From Periplaneta americana (taxonomy: Eukaryota > Arthropoda > Insecta > Blattodea > Blattidae): a stretch of DNA of 64,000 nucleotides. Below are positions 22,587 to 34,265 of this stretch, in pieces (within the stretch, counting starts at the first letter, position 1; every line of letters starts with the position of its first letter). A program made the position numbers and the translations under genes. The stretch is taken from the NCBI RefSeq assembly GCF_040183065.1, contig NC_091120.1:22663708-22727707 (forward strand), given 5' to 3'. A model generated the notes under the pieces. The model ran no database searches and had not been told where the DNA came from. It worked only from the letters and a program-made list of their open reading frames with translations.

Positions 22587-23774
22587 TCTATACTAATAAT
22601 AAATCTGTAGCCGAAATTTTTCTGTTAATTTTCGATTTTCCAAAAATAATCGGTCCTAACATATATAATTAACCACCCTGAAACCGAAAATCGCTTTTTT
22701 GAAATTTTTGTTTGTATGTCTGTCTGTCTGTCTGTCTGTCTGTCAGTCTGTATGTTTGTTACCTTTTCACGCGACAATGGCTGAACGGATTTCGATGAAA
22801 ATTGGAATATAAATTAAGTTCGTTGTAACTTAGATTCTAGGCTATATGGCATTCAAAATATATTATTTAAAAGGGGGGTTATAAGGGCGCCTGAATTAAA
22901 TAAATCGAAATATCTCGCTTATTATTGATTTTTGTGAAAAATGTTACATAACAAAAGTGTCTTTAAAAATAATTTGCGACACATTTTATTCCTTGAAACA
23001 TTTTGATAGGACTGATATTTAATGAGATAAATGAGTTTCAAAATTAAAATAACTGCCACCTAAGGCCGTGTAATGAATTAAAAAACAAATTACTTCGTCT
23101 ATAAGGGGCCTTGGACAGCAACAATCGAAAGCTATGAAAGATAGCCTACAGAGAATGTTTCTGTGTTTGTATGAAGTAATATCGGAAGCTAAATTAACCG
23201 ATTTGTATAATTAATTATTATTTCACCATTGGAAAGTGTAGTTTCTCTAGATGGACATAATGCTATAATGTTATTACAGTAACTTCTGATATAATATAAT
23301 ATAATATAATATAATATAATATAATATAATATAATATAATATAATATAATATAATATAATATAATTTAAGTTATTTGAAGGGTTCACAACCATAGTGGGC
23401 CAAGCGCCATTTACTGAATACGTAGAAAACAAGAGTTAAAATTAAGTTATTTCCATAATTCAATGGAAACCTATAACAAGTAAAATAAAATATACTCATT
23501 AAATCTAAATGATGTCAATCTTCATTAAACTATAGTTGCATGTAATAACAATTAAGAAACATGTTAAAGGAATTGTCATTGCACCAAATGTGTGTCTCTG
23601 AGCCAAAATGATCGCATTTTAATTATTTGGATGCAATTTAAATTAAGTAACATATTAAACGATTTATCCTTCTATCAATCACGAATGTTCCCTGGATCAA
23701 ATGTCCTATTTTAATTATGTAATTACTTTATATTTATTTGTAAGGGGTGCAGCGGAGCGCACGGGTACAGCTGG
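22587..23774 (+). mobile_element. Non-autonomous Helitron-like element (family H2)
   Basis: It starts TCTATACTAATAATAAATCT after an A. It ends with GTGCAGCGGAGCGCAC, which forms a short hairpin, then GGGTACAGCTGG before a T. Within it lie a (TGTC)n run near 22720, the phrase GGCTGAACGGATTTCGATGA common to such elements, and an (ATAAT)n microsatellite (23290-23365). It is non-coding, about 1.2 kb. Confidence 0.8.
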
Positions 23775-24239
23775 TATCTAATAAAAGTATAATACTTTTA
23801 AGAATTCACTTTTTACTTTAAATTAAATTTTCCAAAATTTGAAAATTTTCACACACATTATTTCATAACTCCACAACCATTAAAGACAGAATTCTGAAAT
23901 TTTGTACACTGATTTAACATGCATTTATGCAAAAGGTAGACTACAATAATGCCCATTTCTTTGAAAATGGAAAAATTAGGTCACAAAACAATATGTAAAT
24001 TGCCATGTATTTTATATAGGACAAATAAAAAATTAATTGTATTAAAATAAACAACTCTACATGTCTGACAGTAGTCTATTTTTCAGAAATAAGTGTTTAT
24101 TTCATGCAGGAAAAATATTAAAGATGTCAGAGAGACCTTTACAATGTTATGGTTACCAAATGATGTAACTGCAGAATTTGTTTTCTTTCTTCATATTCTG
24201 ATAAAACTGGTTTGAAAAGTATTATTAGTAACCTTTTTA
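23775..24239. other. No gene recognised
   Basis: AT-rich, non-coding. Similar words to the H1 flank occur, but no boundaries can be drawn. Confidence 0.35.
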
Positions 24240-24241
24240 TA

Positions 24242-25321
24242 CAGGGACATCATTTTATTTTTACTAACATTTTTAATATTAACCTGGCTATACCTTTAGA
24301 GAACCGGAAACACCGCTTGCTCCCCCCTCCAAGACTGGAGTTCGACGATACTGGCGTAAAACACAAATCACTCTATTAGGTATAGGATGGAAGAAAAGTA
24401 GTTCATCCATTTACGTAAACTAGGAAATATCGCGATTATGAGTTTGATAATTTTCATTAGGTTTTTCTTTAATCAAAGTACAGTACTGTATTAAGAATAA
24501 GTGTTTTTACTCACGAAGTGAGTTATCCATGCGAACGTATTCATTATGCAGTGTATATTATACTGTCTACAGCACATTAGCGTACAATATAGAGAAAGAA
24601 GTTAAATTGAAAAATAATCATAATATGAATATTTAAACACAATTTTGAAAATGGTGGCCGTTCATTTCGATACAGGCTTCAGTTCTTTTGTGCATATTAT
24701 CGCACTATAGACTATTGCATCTAATTCCAATTGCCAGTTTCGTCCTTCGTACTAGTAACTCATGTTGAAATAGTTCTGTACCTACTCCACGTACTGTGAA
24801 TTCAATCTTCACTTCTGCCCGACCCGAAAATATAAAATTACTCAGGCATGCTATCTACTGTCCGTCCAAGTGGTTATGCCGCAGGATTGTAGAAAGGGAG
24901 GAAATCACGTGACAGTTAATTACTTAACGAGGCCCTTTTATTTAAGTTAAATTAAACAGCTGTATAATATTACGTAAACGTTCAATTCCTAAGAGAAATT
25001 AATGTTTTCAGAAAAGAGCTAAGACAGCCCAGCTTTTACAGAGGGGCGAGTAGAAGCAGGTGGGGGAAATCGGGATGCGACGTAGGCAAACGGACAGTAC
25101 CTGTGTGCGAAAATATGATTCAATATTGAAAGCTCTTTCGTCAATGGAAAACGCGAACATATTTCTGGAACGTACTATACTCAGTAACTCAGTACTGCTT
25201 ACTGTCTGCGGTCTTGGTTCTGTGTGGAGTTGGAACTTCCTTAGTAGAAGGGGTGGGAGTGAAGTACATTCAAAAACTCAGGTACAATAGAAATTGAAAT
25301 AAAAATAAAATGATGTCCCTG
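24242..25321. mobile_element. TA-flanked mariner-like element (family M2), copy b
   Basis: The termini are CAGGGACATCATTTTATTTT and the inverted AAATAAAATGATGTCCCTG, with TA at 24240-24241 and 25322-25323. It is nearly identical through most of its length to 45366-46423 (same orientation), so the two are recent relatives. No transposase frame survives. Confidence 0.85.
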
Positions 25322-25323
25322 TA

Positions 25324-25744
25324 TTTTTATCGGATATTTAAGTTCTAATAAGTCTTGTTGAGGTACCTTGTAATTTTTGTCCAATTGTGAGTTCATTTTC
25401 TTATTATATTTTAGAAATTTAAATCCTGTATTTTCTGATATTTGTGGTCGTTCACGTACATATACCCTTAAGTGAAGTTCCTTACCACGCTCGTTTTTAA
25501 GGCCAGGTTTAGAGTTCATATCCTGTTGAAAACTATGAATGGAAAAGAGTTTGTAAAAATAGCCAAAAATAGGCCTAATTTACTTTAAGATAAAAGAAAC
25601 GCCTAACAATCATAAAAAACTATGGCTGAAAAGAGATTAGTAAAAATTGAGGGGTTAGCTGGAAGAAGGGCGTAACTCAGAAAACATAGTTTTGAGATAA
25701 TCTACAAAAGCTATCTGTACCCCACATCTCGTGCTGGAATATGA

Positions 25745-25745
<1 letters not shown>
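25324..25745. other. No gene recognised; old inverted repeat of 22.44-22.56 kb
   Basis: ATATTTGTGGTCGTTCACGT and neighbouring words are the inverse of 22450-22560. The frame at 25241-25519 crosses a MITE end and is not a gene. Confidence 0.4.
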
Positions 25746-25748
<3 letters not shown>

Positions 25749-25807
<59 letters not shown>

Positions 25808-27034
25808 GAACTGGTAATGGAAATTACGGGAAAACGGCTGAACGGATTTTAATGAGTGACCCCTCATTTTCATGCCTGGCATCCAAAGTTTTTCGGAAAA
25901 GTAGTAGTTTTCAGTGAAATGTCAATTTTCCTACATAATTTTCCTATTTTCCAAAATCCACCTGTTGTCAATTTTGAGAGCTAATTTATTGAATCACGGC
26001 CGACTTGATTGAATTTCAGAACAAAACACACACTACAACAAACAATAAGCTATTACACGAAGGCCATGACCTGCAGGATTGCAGACATATTTAGAGCTCA
26101 ATTCAATTTTTTATTTAGAACTGATTCTGCAGTGTATAATTTTCTGAGTACAGCTGTGTATTGGATATTCAAATCTACGAAACTTGAGGTGGTTTGATGA
26201 CATTATTACCATTAGAAATTAAATATTATTATAGTTAATATCATGATGCATCTATTCTTCATTAATTGTACATAATATTCATGCTATATTGCTGACATGA
26301 AAGAGAATCGTTTTGAGGTTATGTAAGTAAATGTAGAGAATATCTTAATTTAGATCTTCATTTCTATAATTTACTGAGTGGCTGCTATATATAACCACAA
26401 AACTTAAGTAAGATAATAATATTGTTATTAAAAATCAAATAGTTTCATACTTATTAAACCAGTGGGTTGGATCTTTTTCATATACTTAATGGCGGTGTGG
26501 TGTAGATATTGATATGTGTCATTGTCTTCAGTATTGGCTCGAGAGAGCGCAAAAATTACAGTTCTTAAGGGAAGATAAAAAGGTATTACTTACTGATAAA
26601 ATAAGAGGCCCAGAAAATTTTGCAGTCTCCAGATCATTTCAGCAAGATCTCTTAGTAGGATAAAATGATTTTACGATCTACATTTCAAGTTCCACATGCA
26701 GCAGTTATACGAAAATGCTATTGTTCGAAAGCTTAGCAAACCTGACATTTTTTTAACTTTTGCCTACAATCCACAATGACCTGAAATAGCTACTGCTATC
26801 GTCCTGACATTGATACTTGCGTTTTAGCGTTGAAACTCAAAACCTGAAGTTGGATAGGTTCAAGAAAAAGTATTTAGCCTAAAAAATCCATTGAGAGGGA
26901 GTATGTTTCATTATTATGGAAGCAAATAACTATCAAAAAGGCAAGTATTCTTCATTGAAAATAAATCTGAAAAATGTTTATTTGAACGTCTAACGAACTT
27001 AGTTTGCAGCAGCATTTGCTGCACAAGCCACTAG
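25749..27034 (+). mobile_element. Non-autonomous Helitron-like element (family H1, plus)
   Basis: A (TA)n expansion (25749-25803) sits at the 5' end, followed by AATTTGAACTGGTAATGGAA. The 3' end has a clean hairpin GCAGCATTTGCTGC followed by ACAAGCCACTAG before a T. It shares both ends with the minus-strand copy at 20843-21838. The frame covering the (TA)n run is simple-sequence translation. It carries an internal segment (about 26540-26840) absent from the other copy. Confidence 0.75.
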
Positions 27035-27202
27035 TTCATATATATTATAGGGTAATACGTCCTCTTGTGATTACAATGATTTCCATGGTTATTGTTCAAA
27101 TATTGTACGAGAACGAAGCTTTCAAATTTTTTAAATTACGCTCTTCTTCCATAAAAGAGGGTTCAAAATACTGCAATACTGTTAAGTTTTCTATATTTCT
27201 AA

Positions 27203-27208
<6 letters not shown>

Positions 27209-27270
<62 letters not shown>

Positions 27271-27295
27271 TACATATATACATATACATATATAT
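27209..27295. repeat. (TA)n microsatellite
   Basis: TA units with interspersed CA/GT. The apparent poly-(Ile-Tyr) frame over it is an artefact. Confidence 0.95.
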
Positions 27296-27368
27296 GTCTG
27301 TACTATAACAATGAAGATAATTACAATGTTTGTTCTATAAAAAAGAATATATGTATATAAATTTAATT

Positions 27369-27590
27369 TATGTTTTATTTAACGACGCTCGCAATTGCCG
27401 AGTTTATATCAGCGTCGCCGGTGTGCCAGAATTTTGTTCCGCAGGAGTTCTTTTACATGCCAGTAAATCAAGTGACATGAGCCTGTCACATTTAAGCACA
27501 TTTAAATGCCATCGACCTAAGCCGACATCGAACCCTCAACCTCGGGCACAGGAGGCCAGCGCTATACCGCCTGCGCTACTCAGAGCGACT
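27369..27590 (-). repeat. tRNA-derived SINE (family S3)
   Basis: Same family as 32938-33167, inverted. The left end reads TTTATTTAACGACGCTCGCA (tail, complement of GCGAGCGTCGTTAAATAAA). The tRNA-like head at 27520-27590 is degenerate (TCGAACCCTCAACC for the B box). Confidence 0.75.
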
Positions 27591-27679
27591 ATATATATAT
27601 ATATATGTTCGTTTACTAAATTGTTAACACAACATTAAAAATAATTAATCCACTTATTTCACGTTAACATTTTAACTGA

Positions 27680-27985
27680 AAGTACCTAATTTAGGTATAT
27701 TACGCACACAATTCTCACGTTGAAATTCCCTTTGAACTCTTTTAACACTCTCAAATTTAGCATACCAAAGAACATATTGTGCCCGCTGTTGATTAGTAGT
27801 AGGCATAGCCATTTTAATTATCTACGATTTTCATTTCTCCTTTCAGATTATGCATTGTTGATTGTCATATATGGAAACTCCCATATTTTAATCATAATAT
27901 AACCAGCAGGAAATTGTTCCTACTATCATAATAGCTTTATAATAATAAATTAATATTATCCATACCCAAACGGATCAGACTAGCT
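27680..27985. mobile_element. Partial copy of mariner-like MITE family M1
   Basis: It matches the right half of 7193-8658 and 41626-42313, ending CCATACCCAAACGGATCAGAC. The left end is missing. The minus strand retains a few codons of the transposase N-terminus, decayed. Confidence 0.7.
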
Positions 27986-28790
27986 GACGGCGCTCCTTTA
28001 GCTGCAACCACGATAACATTTTGGAAGCATAGCGTGACATGATCTCGCCGGCGAGTATTACAGAAAAAAACTAATGCAAATATTATGGGCACGTTGCATA
28101 GGTGCGTTTTTTTTTTCCTCTGAAATTGTAGTAATTTTGATCCTTTCATTGGTATGTGTACTACAGTATGGTCATAAAAATAAAATGTGGGTAATGTATG
28201 CACTTCTCTTTGCTCTGTTTTATTTTCTCTGGCAGTCGCTGGGTTAGTTGTCACACTGTTTTTCATCCCGTGCCTTTCATTCCAGCTTGTCATGTAGAAG
28301 TCGGCGCTAATAGATATTGGCATCAGAAGTGAACACATTTTGTGTGCTTTGCATAATATTTTGGGATCTAGTTCGGTTATGGTAGACGTGACGCTGCATT
28401 ACGTGTTTCACAAGCGATAGAGTGGCATGTAATAAGCCTCTGCATGCTACGTGATAAGACTATGCTGCTAGGTGCACACGAAACTTGTGACACTTCGTAA
28501 CGTCCGATATAGGAAAAATGTAACAGGCCACACCAACACTACGGGGGTTATAATCTGTTGTTACTCTATGTACAACAGACATGCGGAGCACGAAGAAGAG
28601 CTTCCAACTTCTTAACATACAAAGTACCAAAAACAAGTGTAGTAATGCTGAAAATATTTAGAATTTAAGCTTTGTTTTATTTTAAAATGTATATGAAAAA
28701 TTCTGCGTTAATAAAATTCGCTGCCCCCACATGATTCATGCGTATATGAGCCAGTGATTTTTGCTTTTTCATACTTAAAAATTTTCTTGC
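27986..28790. other. No gene recognised
   Basis: The 133-codon minus frame 27937-28338 has no known motif and overlaps the MITE end. Otherwise ordinary AT-rich DNA. Confidence 0.35.
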
Positions 28791-29351
28791 TTACTTACTT
28801 ACTTACAAATGGCTTTTAAGAAACCCGCAGGTTCATTGCCGCCCTCACATAAGCCCGCCATCAACCCTATCCTGTGCAAGATTAATCCAGTCTCTACAAT
28901 CACATCCCATCCCCAGAAATCCATTTCAATATTACCCTCCCATCTACGTCTCGGCCTCCCCAAAGGTCCTTTTCCCTCAGGCCTCCCAACTAACACTCTA
29001 TAAGCATTTCTGGATTCGCCCTGTACGTGCTACATGCCCTGCCCATCTCAAACGCCTGGATTTAATGTTTCTAATTATGTCAGGTGAAGAATACAATGCG
29101 TGCAGCTCTGCGTTGTGTAACTTTCTCCATTCTTCTGTAACTTCATCCTTCTTAGTTCCAAATATTTTCCTTATTTTGCTTTACTTTTGAGGGCCTCTCC
29201 ACTTTTCAGTGGTTACCCTTTATTCCCATTTTCCATCTGCGTCTGTCATTCCAATCCTGTTCATTTAGTCCCCCATCATTCATCATCCTCAATATTCCAG
29301 CCCTCCATGAATTTCTAGGCCTTCCTCGTTTCCTTCTACCAGCTGGAGACT

Positions 29352-29985
29352 ACTGAATTATACTGTTGTCGCTGTAAGAATAATCCTAATGTAAACATAA
29401 GCACGTTGCTGTCATACCCGTGATTGGCTCCCAGTCGAAACACTCACATGACGTAGGAAAATATAGTTCGTATTTGGTAACCACAATCTTGTATTATTTG
29501 AAAATAAAAAATTGAATTCTAGTTGTTAAATACGATGAAACATTTCACTTCACTCATGTGTAAAACGCTATGTAAAAGAAAAGCTCCTTTAAATTTTGTT
29601 ATGTACTATGAACGCGGATGAATACGAACAGTAATACCGAGGTAGTCTGTTGTTGTGACAAGCTGGCGTCACTTGAGCTCGTAGTTGTTCACGTAAGCAC
29701 GTGGTACTGAAGTATGGCTTCTGTATCCTCAACTGTCCTTTGTGAAGACATAAGACTTAAAAATAATTTAATTGCAGTAATTATAAAGTAAATGTTTCCT
29801 AAGCAAACGAATGCATAGTAGTGAGGTTAGGCCTACTTGACGAGTAACGGGAAATGTTTAACATGAAACAGTAGGCGGGAACATGTACTGAGATTCAATG
29901 GCGCCAAACAGCGGCCAATGAAGCCTCACTTCAGTCACGTGCTATTGTTTACATTAGGATTTTTCTTACAGCGAAAAGATTATAG
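29352..29985. mobile_element. MITE inside RTE-B
   Basis: The inverted ends share GCTGTAAGAA, AATCCTAATGTAAACA and AGCACG: left 29374-29420, right 29940-29975 read inward. It separates two consecutive parts of the RTE-B C-terminus. It is about 0.63 kb and non-coding. Exact outer boundaries are uncertain by about 10 bp. Confidence 0.65.
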
Positions 29986-30226
29986 TACGTTTGGCCACCT
30001 GCTCTCATCCATCCTCCTTACATGACCATACCACTGAAGTTGTCTATTCTCAATTCTTGCAATCACCGATTCTTCCATGTTCATTATCCTTCTAACATCT
30101 TCGTTTCTTCTCTTTTCCAGCCTGGATATTCTAGTACCTCTCCTTATGCCGTCCATTTCAACTGCCTGTATCTTACTTTTTTGGCCTTCCGAGAGACTCC
30201 AACTTTCAGCCCCATATGTCAATATA

Positions 30227-31200
30227 CAGGGACATCACTTTATTTTTACCAACATTTTTAACATTAACCTGGCTATACTCGGAAACACTGTTGCCCCCTT
30301 CCATTACAGGAGTTTGATGTTACTAGTGCAATATGTAAACAAATCATTTTACTAGGTATAGGAGGAGAGAAAAGTAGTGTATCCATTTATATTGTAGGGA
30401 AATACGATATTACGATTTTCAGTTTGATCATCATTTTTACGGAATTTATCAAAATACAGTAGAGTAGTAACATTTTTTTCAAAAACTCAACTTTTCAGGC
30501 GGCTATGTTCGATATGTAATGTCTACTTTATTTAGCATATTAATTATTGATGTTATCATACAATATAGAGAGTGCATAAATTTAGGGGGTCATAAGTAAA
30601 GGGCTGTAAGTGCACTTAAGTTACTTTTGAGAAAATGGGGATTAAATATTTAAGCTTTCGTAAAATCGGTGAAATTTTTTATTTAAATTTTAATGTGTGA
30701 TGCGATTAAAATATCCCTTTGCCACTAAAATTTTAGATACTTTTGCTTACACTGGATGCACTTAACTCATGTTATTACAAATGTCACTAGCATTCCTTTG
30801 CTTCTAGCCACCTCAATTCAAAAAAAGCTAATCTGAATTTTTAAACAAGTTGCTGAAAATGGTTGCCGTTCATTACAATGCAGGCTTCAATTCAGTACGC
30901 ATATTATTAAAAACATTTTGAAGCATATTCTCTGAAATTGAATTTATCGTTTCTTGAATATAATTTTTTAGTACGATATTATTAATATAGGTTCTTTCTT
31001 CTATAGAAAACGTAATCATATTTATGAAACACACTATACACTGCAGTGTTTACTTCAGTGCTTGAAGACTTCGAATGCAACAGCGGCCGTAAGTTTGTGT
31101 GTCTGACGGGAGCAAGGACATTAGTGAAGGGGTGAGAGTGAAGTACATTCAGAAATGCAGGTACAATAAAAATGCAAGTAAAAATAAAATGATGTCCCTG
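30227..31200. mobile_element. TA-flanked mariner-like element (family M2), copy d, inside RTE-B
   Basis: The ends are CAGGGACATCACTTTATTTT and AAATAAAATGATGTCCCTG, with TA at 30225-30226 and 31201-31202. Most diverged of the four copies. No coding frame. The RTE-B frame resumes on the other side. Confidence 0.85.
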
Positions 31201-31610
31201 TACTTTCCACTATAGCCTCAAGAATTCTCTTTTTTGTTTGCATTGTTATTGTCCTACTCCATAGCATTCCATTCAACATCTTTATTGCTCCTCTACCCTG
31301 CATTATCCTATAATCTATATCCGCTTTACAATTTCCAGTCTCATGCAAAACCGACCCCAAATATTTAAACTCCTTCACTATTTTAATTATTCCTTGGGGC
31401 AACTTTATATTTCGTCCATCTCCACCTATCACCAGGTATTCGGTTTTACTCATATTAAAATATTTTCCTAAGAACCTTATTCTCAAATACCCTTAACCTC
31501 TGTTCCTCTGTCAAAGTGAGAGTCCAAGTTTCATGATCATACAGAACAACCGTTAATGTAATTGTTTTATAAATTCTAACTTTCAGAGTTTTTTTTAGAG
31601 CAGACTAGAT

Positions 31611-31994
31611 GACAAAAGCAGTAAGATATGTGTGAACTAGTGAATAAATAATGAGTAGCAAAAACAAGATGGGATAAGTATTAAATAGACGATTGACTGA
31701 GCAGCAAGAGGGGAGAGAGCTAATGGGATTAGGGTAGTTTTATTAAAATATACTGCGAAGGAAAGTTATGTGTAATGATTGTTAATAGTGGCACCGTATA
31801 CGTCAAAATATGAGGTCCACTATGCTGTGGAAATGCTGTGACGAAATATATGTCATATCATATCTTGTATGCAGCGCTAAGTATGCTTATCCCTCTACAA
31901 TTATTGCATTCTTCTTTATCTCCTTTTTGTGTATAGTTATTATTCTCGCTATTTTCCAGTCTGATGATATATCTCCAATATTCCAAATATCGTA
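31611..31994. other. No gene recognised
   Basis: AT-rich, no motif. Confidence 0.35.
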
Positions 31995-32937
31995 ATTTAT
32001 TTATTTATTTGCTTATTATTTTGCTAATAATTATAACACAACATATAATATATACAGAAAAAAACTTTAGCTCACCCCTGAAAGAGGAGAACTCGTGCTC
32101 AGGGGCGGATTCCTGAATTGAAATTAATAAGTATACAATAGAATTTGTCATATGTCTACTATGCAATTATAGTATATAAATTTAAATGTACAATTTTTAA
32201 ATTTTTATAAAATCCATACATAACTTTTTAAATTTAATACTAGAACTATTAGAAATAACAAGATTAGGATATATAAATATAAATTTGTTATATATTCTTG
32301 GGCCTAAATTACTACTATGATTAAATACTGTAACAGTGTTGCATTTTGGTTCAAACAATCTTAAAGAATTCATACCTTTTGTTTCATAACTATGAGAGTG
32401 CAATTCAAAATTATTTCGATTTTTATGTATGAATTTTATTAATACAATATAATAAATTTGTCCTACGTTAAGTACATTAAAGTCTAAAAACAAATTTTGA
32501 GATGGAAAATCAATAGGTTTATGAAGACATATTTTAATTATTTTCTTCTGTAATAAATAAAGTGGATTAAAATTGGATTTAAATGAACTACCTCATTCTA
32601 TAATTCCATACATAATTACCGATTGAAATAAAGTTAAATATATTGTGCGTAATAAACTTATTGACAAGTAATTCCTCAGTAAAACAAAATAATATACTAT
32701 TTTACGTAATTTATTACGAAGGTAATTAATGTGTTGGTTCCATTTTAAACGGTTATCGAAAATTATGCCTAAATACTTAACTTCAGAGGACTCTTTAATA
32801 ATCGGACATTTACACTGTATAAGACAACAATCAGAATTATGTAATTTAATACTTAATATAGATGTAGGAGGATTGTTACTTTTTCAGATAATGAGAAAGG
32901 AATAATTATGGTTTCATTTTCGTTGATAGAAAGGTAA

Positions 32938-33167
32938 GTCGACCTGCTTGGCAAGTTGGTATAGATCTGGCCTTCTATGCCCAAGGTTGCGGGTTCGATC
33001 CCGGGCCAGGTCGATGGCATTTAAGTGTGCTTAAATGCGACAGGCTCGTGTCAGTAGATTTACTGGCATGTAAAAGAACTCCTGCGGGACAAAATTCCGG
33101 CACATCCGGCGACGCTGATATAACCTCTGCAGTTGCGAGCGTCGTTAAATAAAACATAACTTAACTT
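32938..33167 (+). repeat. tRNA-derived SINE (family S3) with 11-bp TSD
   Basis: The TSD TAGAAAGGTAA is at 32927-32937 and 33168-33178. The head has the B box GGTTCGATCCCGG at about 32993-33005 and an A-box-like stretch upstream. The body contains AGTGTGCTTAAATGCGACAG and ends GCGAGCGTCGTTAAATAAAA. Confidence 0.9.
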
Positions 33168-33184
33168 TAGAAAGGTAATTTATG

Positions 33185-33415
33185 TCAAACCATTTTTTTT
33201 ATTAATGTAAGTCCATTATTTGAATTATTATATGCATCATGCCAAGTATTTCCACCAAAAAGTAAAACTGTGTCATCTGCATAAGAATAGTGAACACCAT
33301 TGTATTGTTGTAAGTCAATTTTTAATTGTATCAGTCTGTTTTTTAATTTGGTACTCGTAAATTTAAATAATATAGTGCTCAACCCATCATTTCCTGATGC
33401 TTTTCTACTTTTCAT
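33185..33415 (-). pseudogene. Reverse transcriptase remnant with YADD motif
   Basis: 76 codons fuse two RT blocks: KSRKASGNDGLSTILFK (the conserved Lys-Ala-x-Gly-x-Asp-Gly motif) and HYSYADDTVLLFGG (the catalytic YADD). The ~120 residues normally between them are shortened, so this is a deletion product. The only visible YADD in the window. It ends where the SINE entered. Confidence 0.8.
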
Positions 33416-33557
33416 TGTTTTAACACTTCATATGGTTCTTGTCTGATGATTGCATTGAATTAATTAACACATTCTGTCTTAACATTAAGCTCTTACTCCT
33501 AAAATAGGAATTTACAGGCACTATAATTTATATATAAACGCTTGAAAATAGCCTAAC

Positions 33558-33960
33558 ATGGATTTTGGATTAAGTTTCCTAGCTTATGTACACATTAATA
33601 AAACAGTCAAACAGGACAACACCCGAGCTGCAGGCCTTCTGATAACTGATTACACGCGTCCTGGGATTCTGTCCATATGTCCTTCGAAACAGTACACATC
33701 ATATCATTCTGGGCTCAGAGCTGCGAGGGATTGTGGCTACTCTCTTCATGAGGAGGTTTCTGGTTTGGCCACTGACGGCAGTAGTAGACGCATCGATACT
33801 TTGCGTTCAGACCATCTGAGAAACACGGATTAATATTGGATTCTACTGTCGACTTTGAATCTTACAGAGGACAGACTGAGAAGGTCTACTCTGAGAAAAA
33901 GAGCGTATATGAGTCTACTGCCATGTACGCCTATTATAAAAACAAATATATCGATGGTGT
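33558..33960 (+). pseudogene. Fragment of a LINE C-terminal (REL-like) domain, frameshifted
   Basis: Frame one reads HSGLRAARDCGYSLHEEVSG, then LATDGSSRRID. A shift near 33830 brings ILDSTVDFE and EKKSVYESTAMYAYYKNKY. The order R-x-D ... ILDPTVRFE ... EKKxIYxP resembles the putative restriction-like endonuclease region found downstream of RT in R2/R4-like and Nesl-like retrotransposons (from family knowledge; not searched). No RT is adjacent in the same orientation. Confidence 0.5.
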
Positions 33961-34039
33961 TTAGATAAAAGGGCTTATCCCACAAAACAACATTTTTTCA
34001 GAAAGAGCTGTAATTAAATTTTAACACATTATTATTATA

Positions 34040-34183
34040 TGTATTTATTCACGCTGCAATGGGTATATACCCGGTGGCAGTGGTAACTAATTACACTCAA
34101 TAATGACAATAATAAACTTAGTAATTAAAAATACAGTTAATAATATCAATAATTAATACAAATAATTAATACTAACAATAATT

Positions 34184-34265
<82 letters not shown>

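Larger units (their letters stand above)
29172..31457 (-). mobile_element. RTE-B LINE inserted in RTE-A, itself carrying two DNA elements
   Basis: Minus-strand coding order: MSKTEYLVIGGDGR and VKEFKYLGSVLHETG (31210-31450), then YGAESWSLSEGQKSKIQAVE and LQWYGHVRRMDESRWP (29980-30222), then GRRKRGRPRNSWRAGI (29200-29350). This is the RT thumb-to-C-terminal region of an RTE-like polyprotein with an intact reading direction across the two later insertions (30227-31200 and 29352-29985). The catalytic YADD region is absent, so it is 5' truncated. Confidence 0.85.
28797..31610 (-). mobile_element. RTE-A LINE, split by RTE-B
   Basis: The C-terminal codons and (TTAC)n/(GTAA)n tail are at 28797-29171. 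The upstream part resumes at 31470-31610 (RT-polyprotein region, same text as 49260-49390). The break is flanked by the 12-bp TSD AAATATTTTCCT at 29160-29171 and 31458-31469. The fragment reads GRPEGKGPLGRPRRRWEGN near the end, with several substitutions and stops. It is 5' truncated. Confidence 0.85.
31995..33420 (-). mobile_element. LINE family F copy with RT remnant, split by a SINE
   Basis: Minus strand from right to left: an RT fragment at 33185-33415, the SINE insertion, then the polyprotein C-terminus (32197-32493: FELHSHSYETKGMNSLRLF, GPRIYNKFIFIYPNL), then the 3' UTR with the CCCCTGAGCACGAG hairpin and the (AAAT)n tail. It is co-linear with 17206-18135. The element is internally deleted. 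Confidence 0.8.

Noticed and set aside
25655-27360. Frames with long Ile-Tyr runs
   Set aside because: Translations of (TA)n microsatellites.
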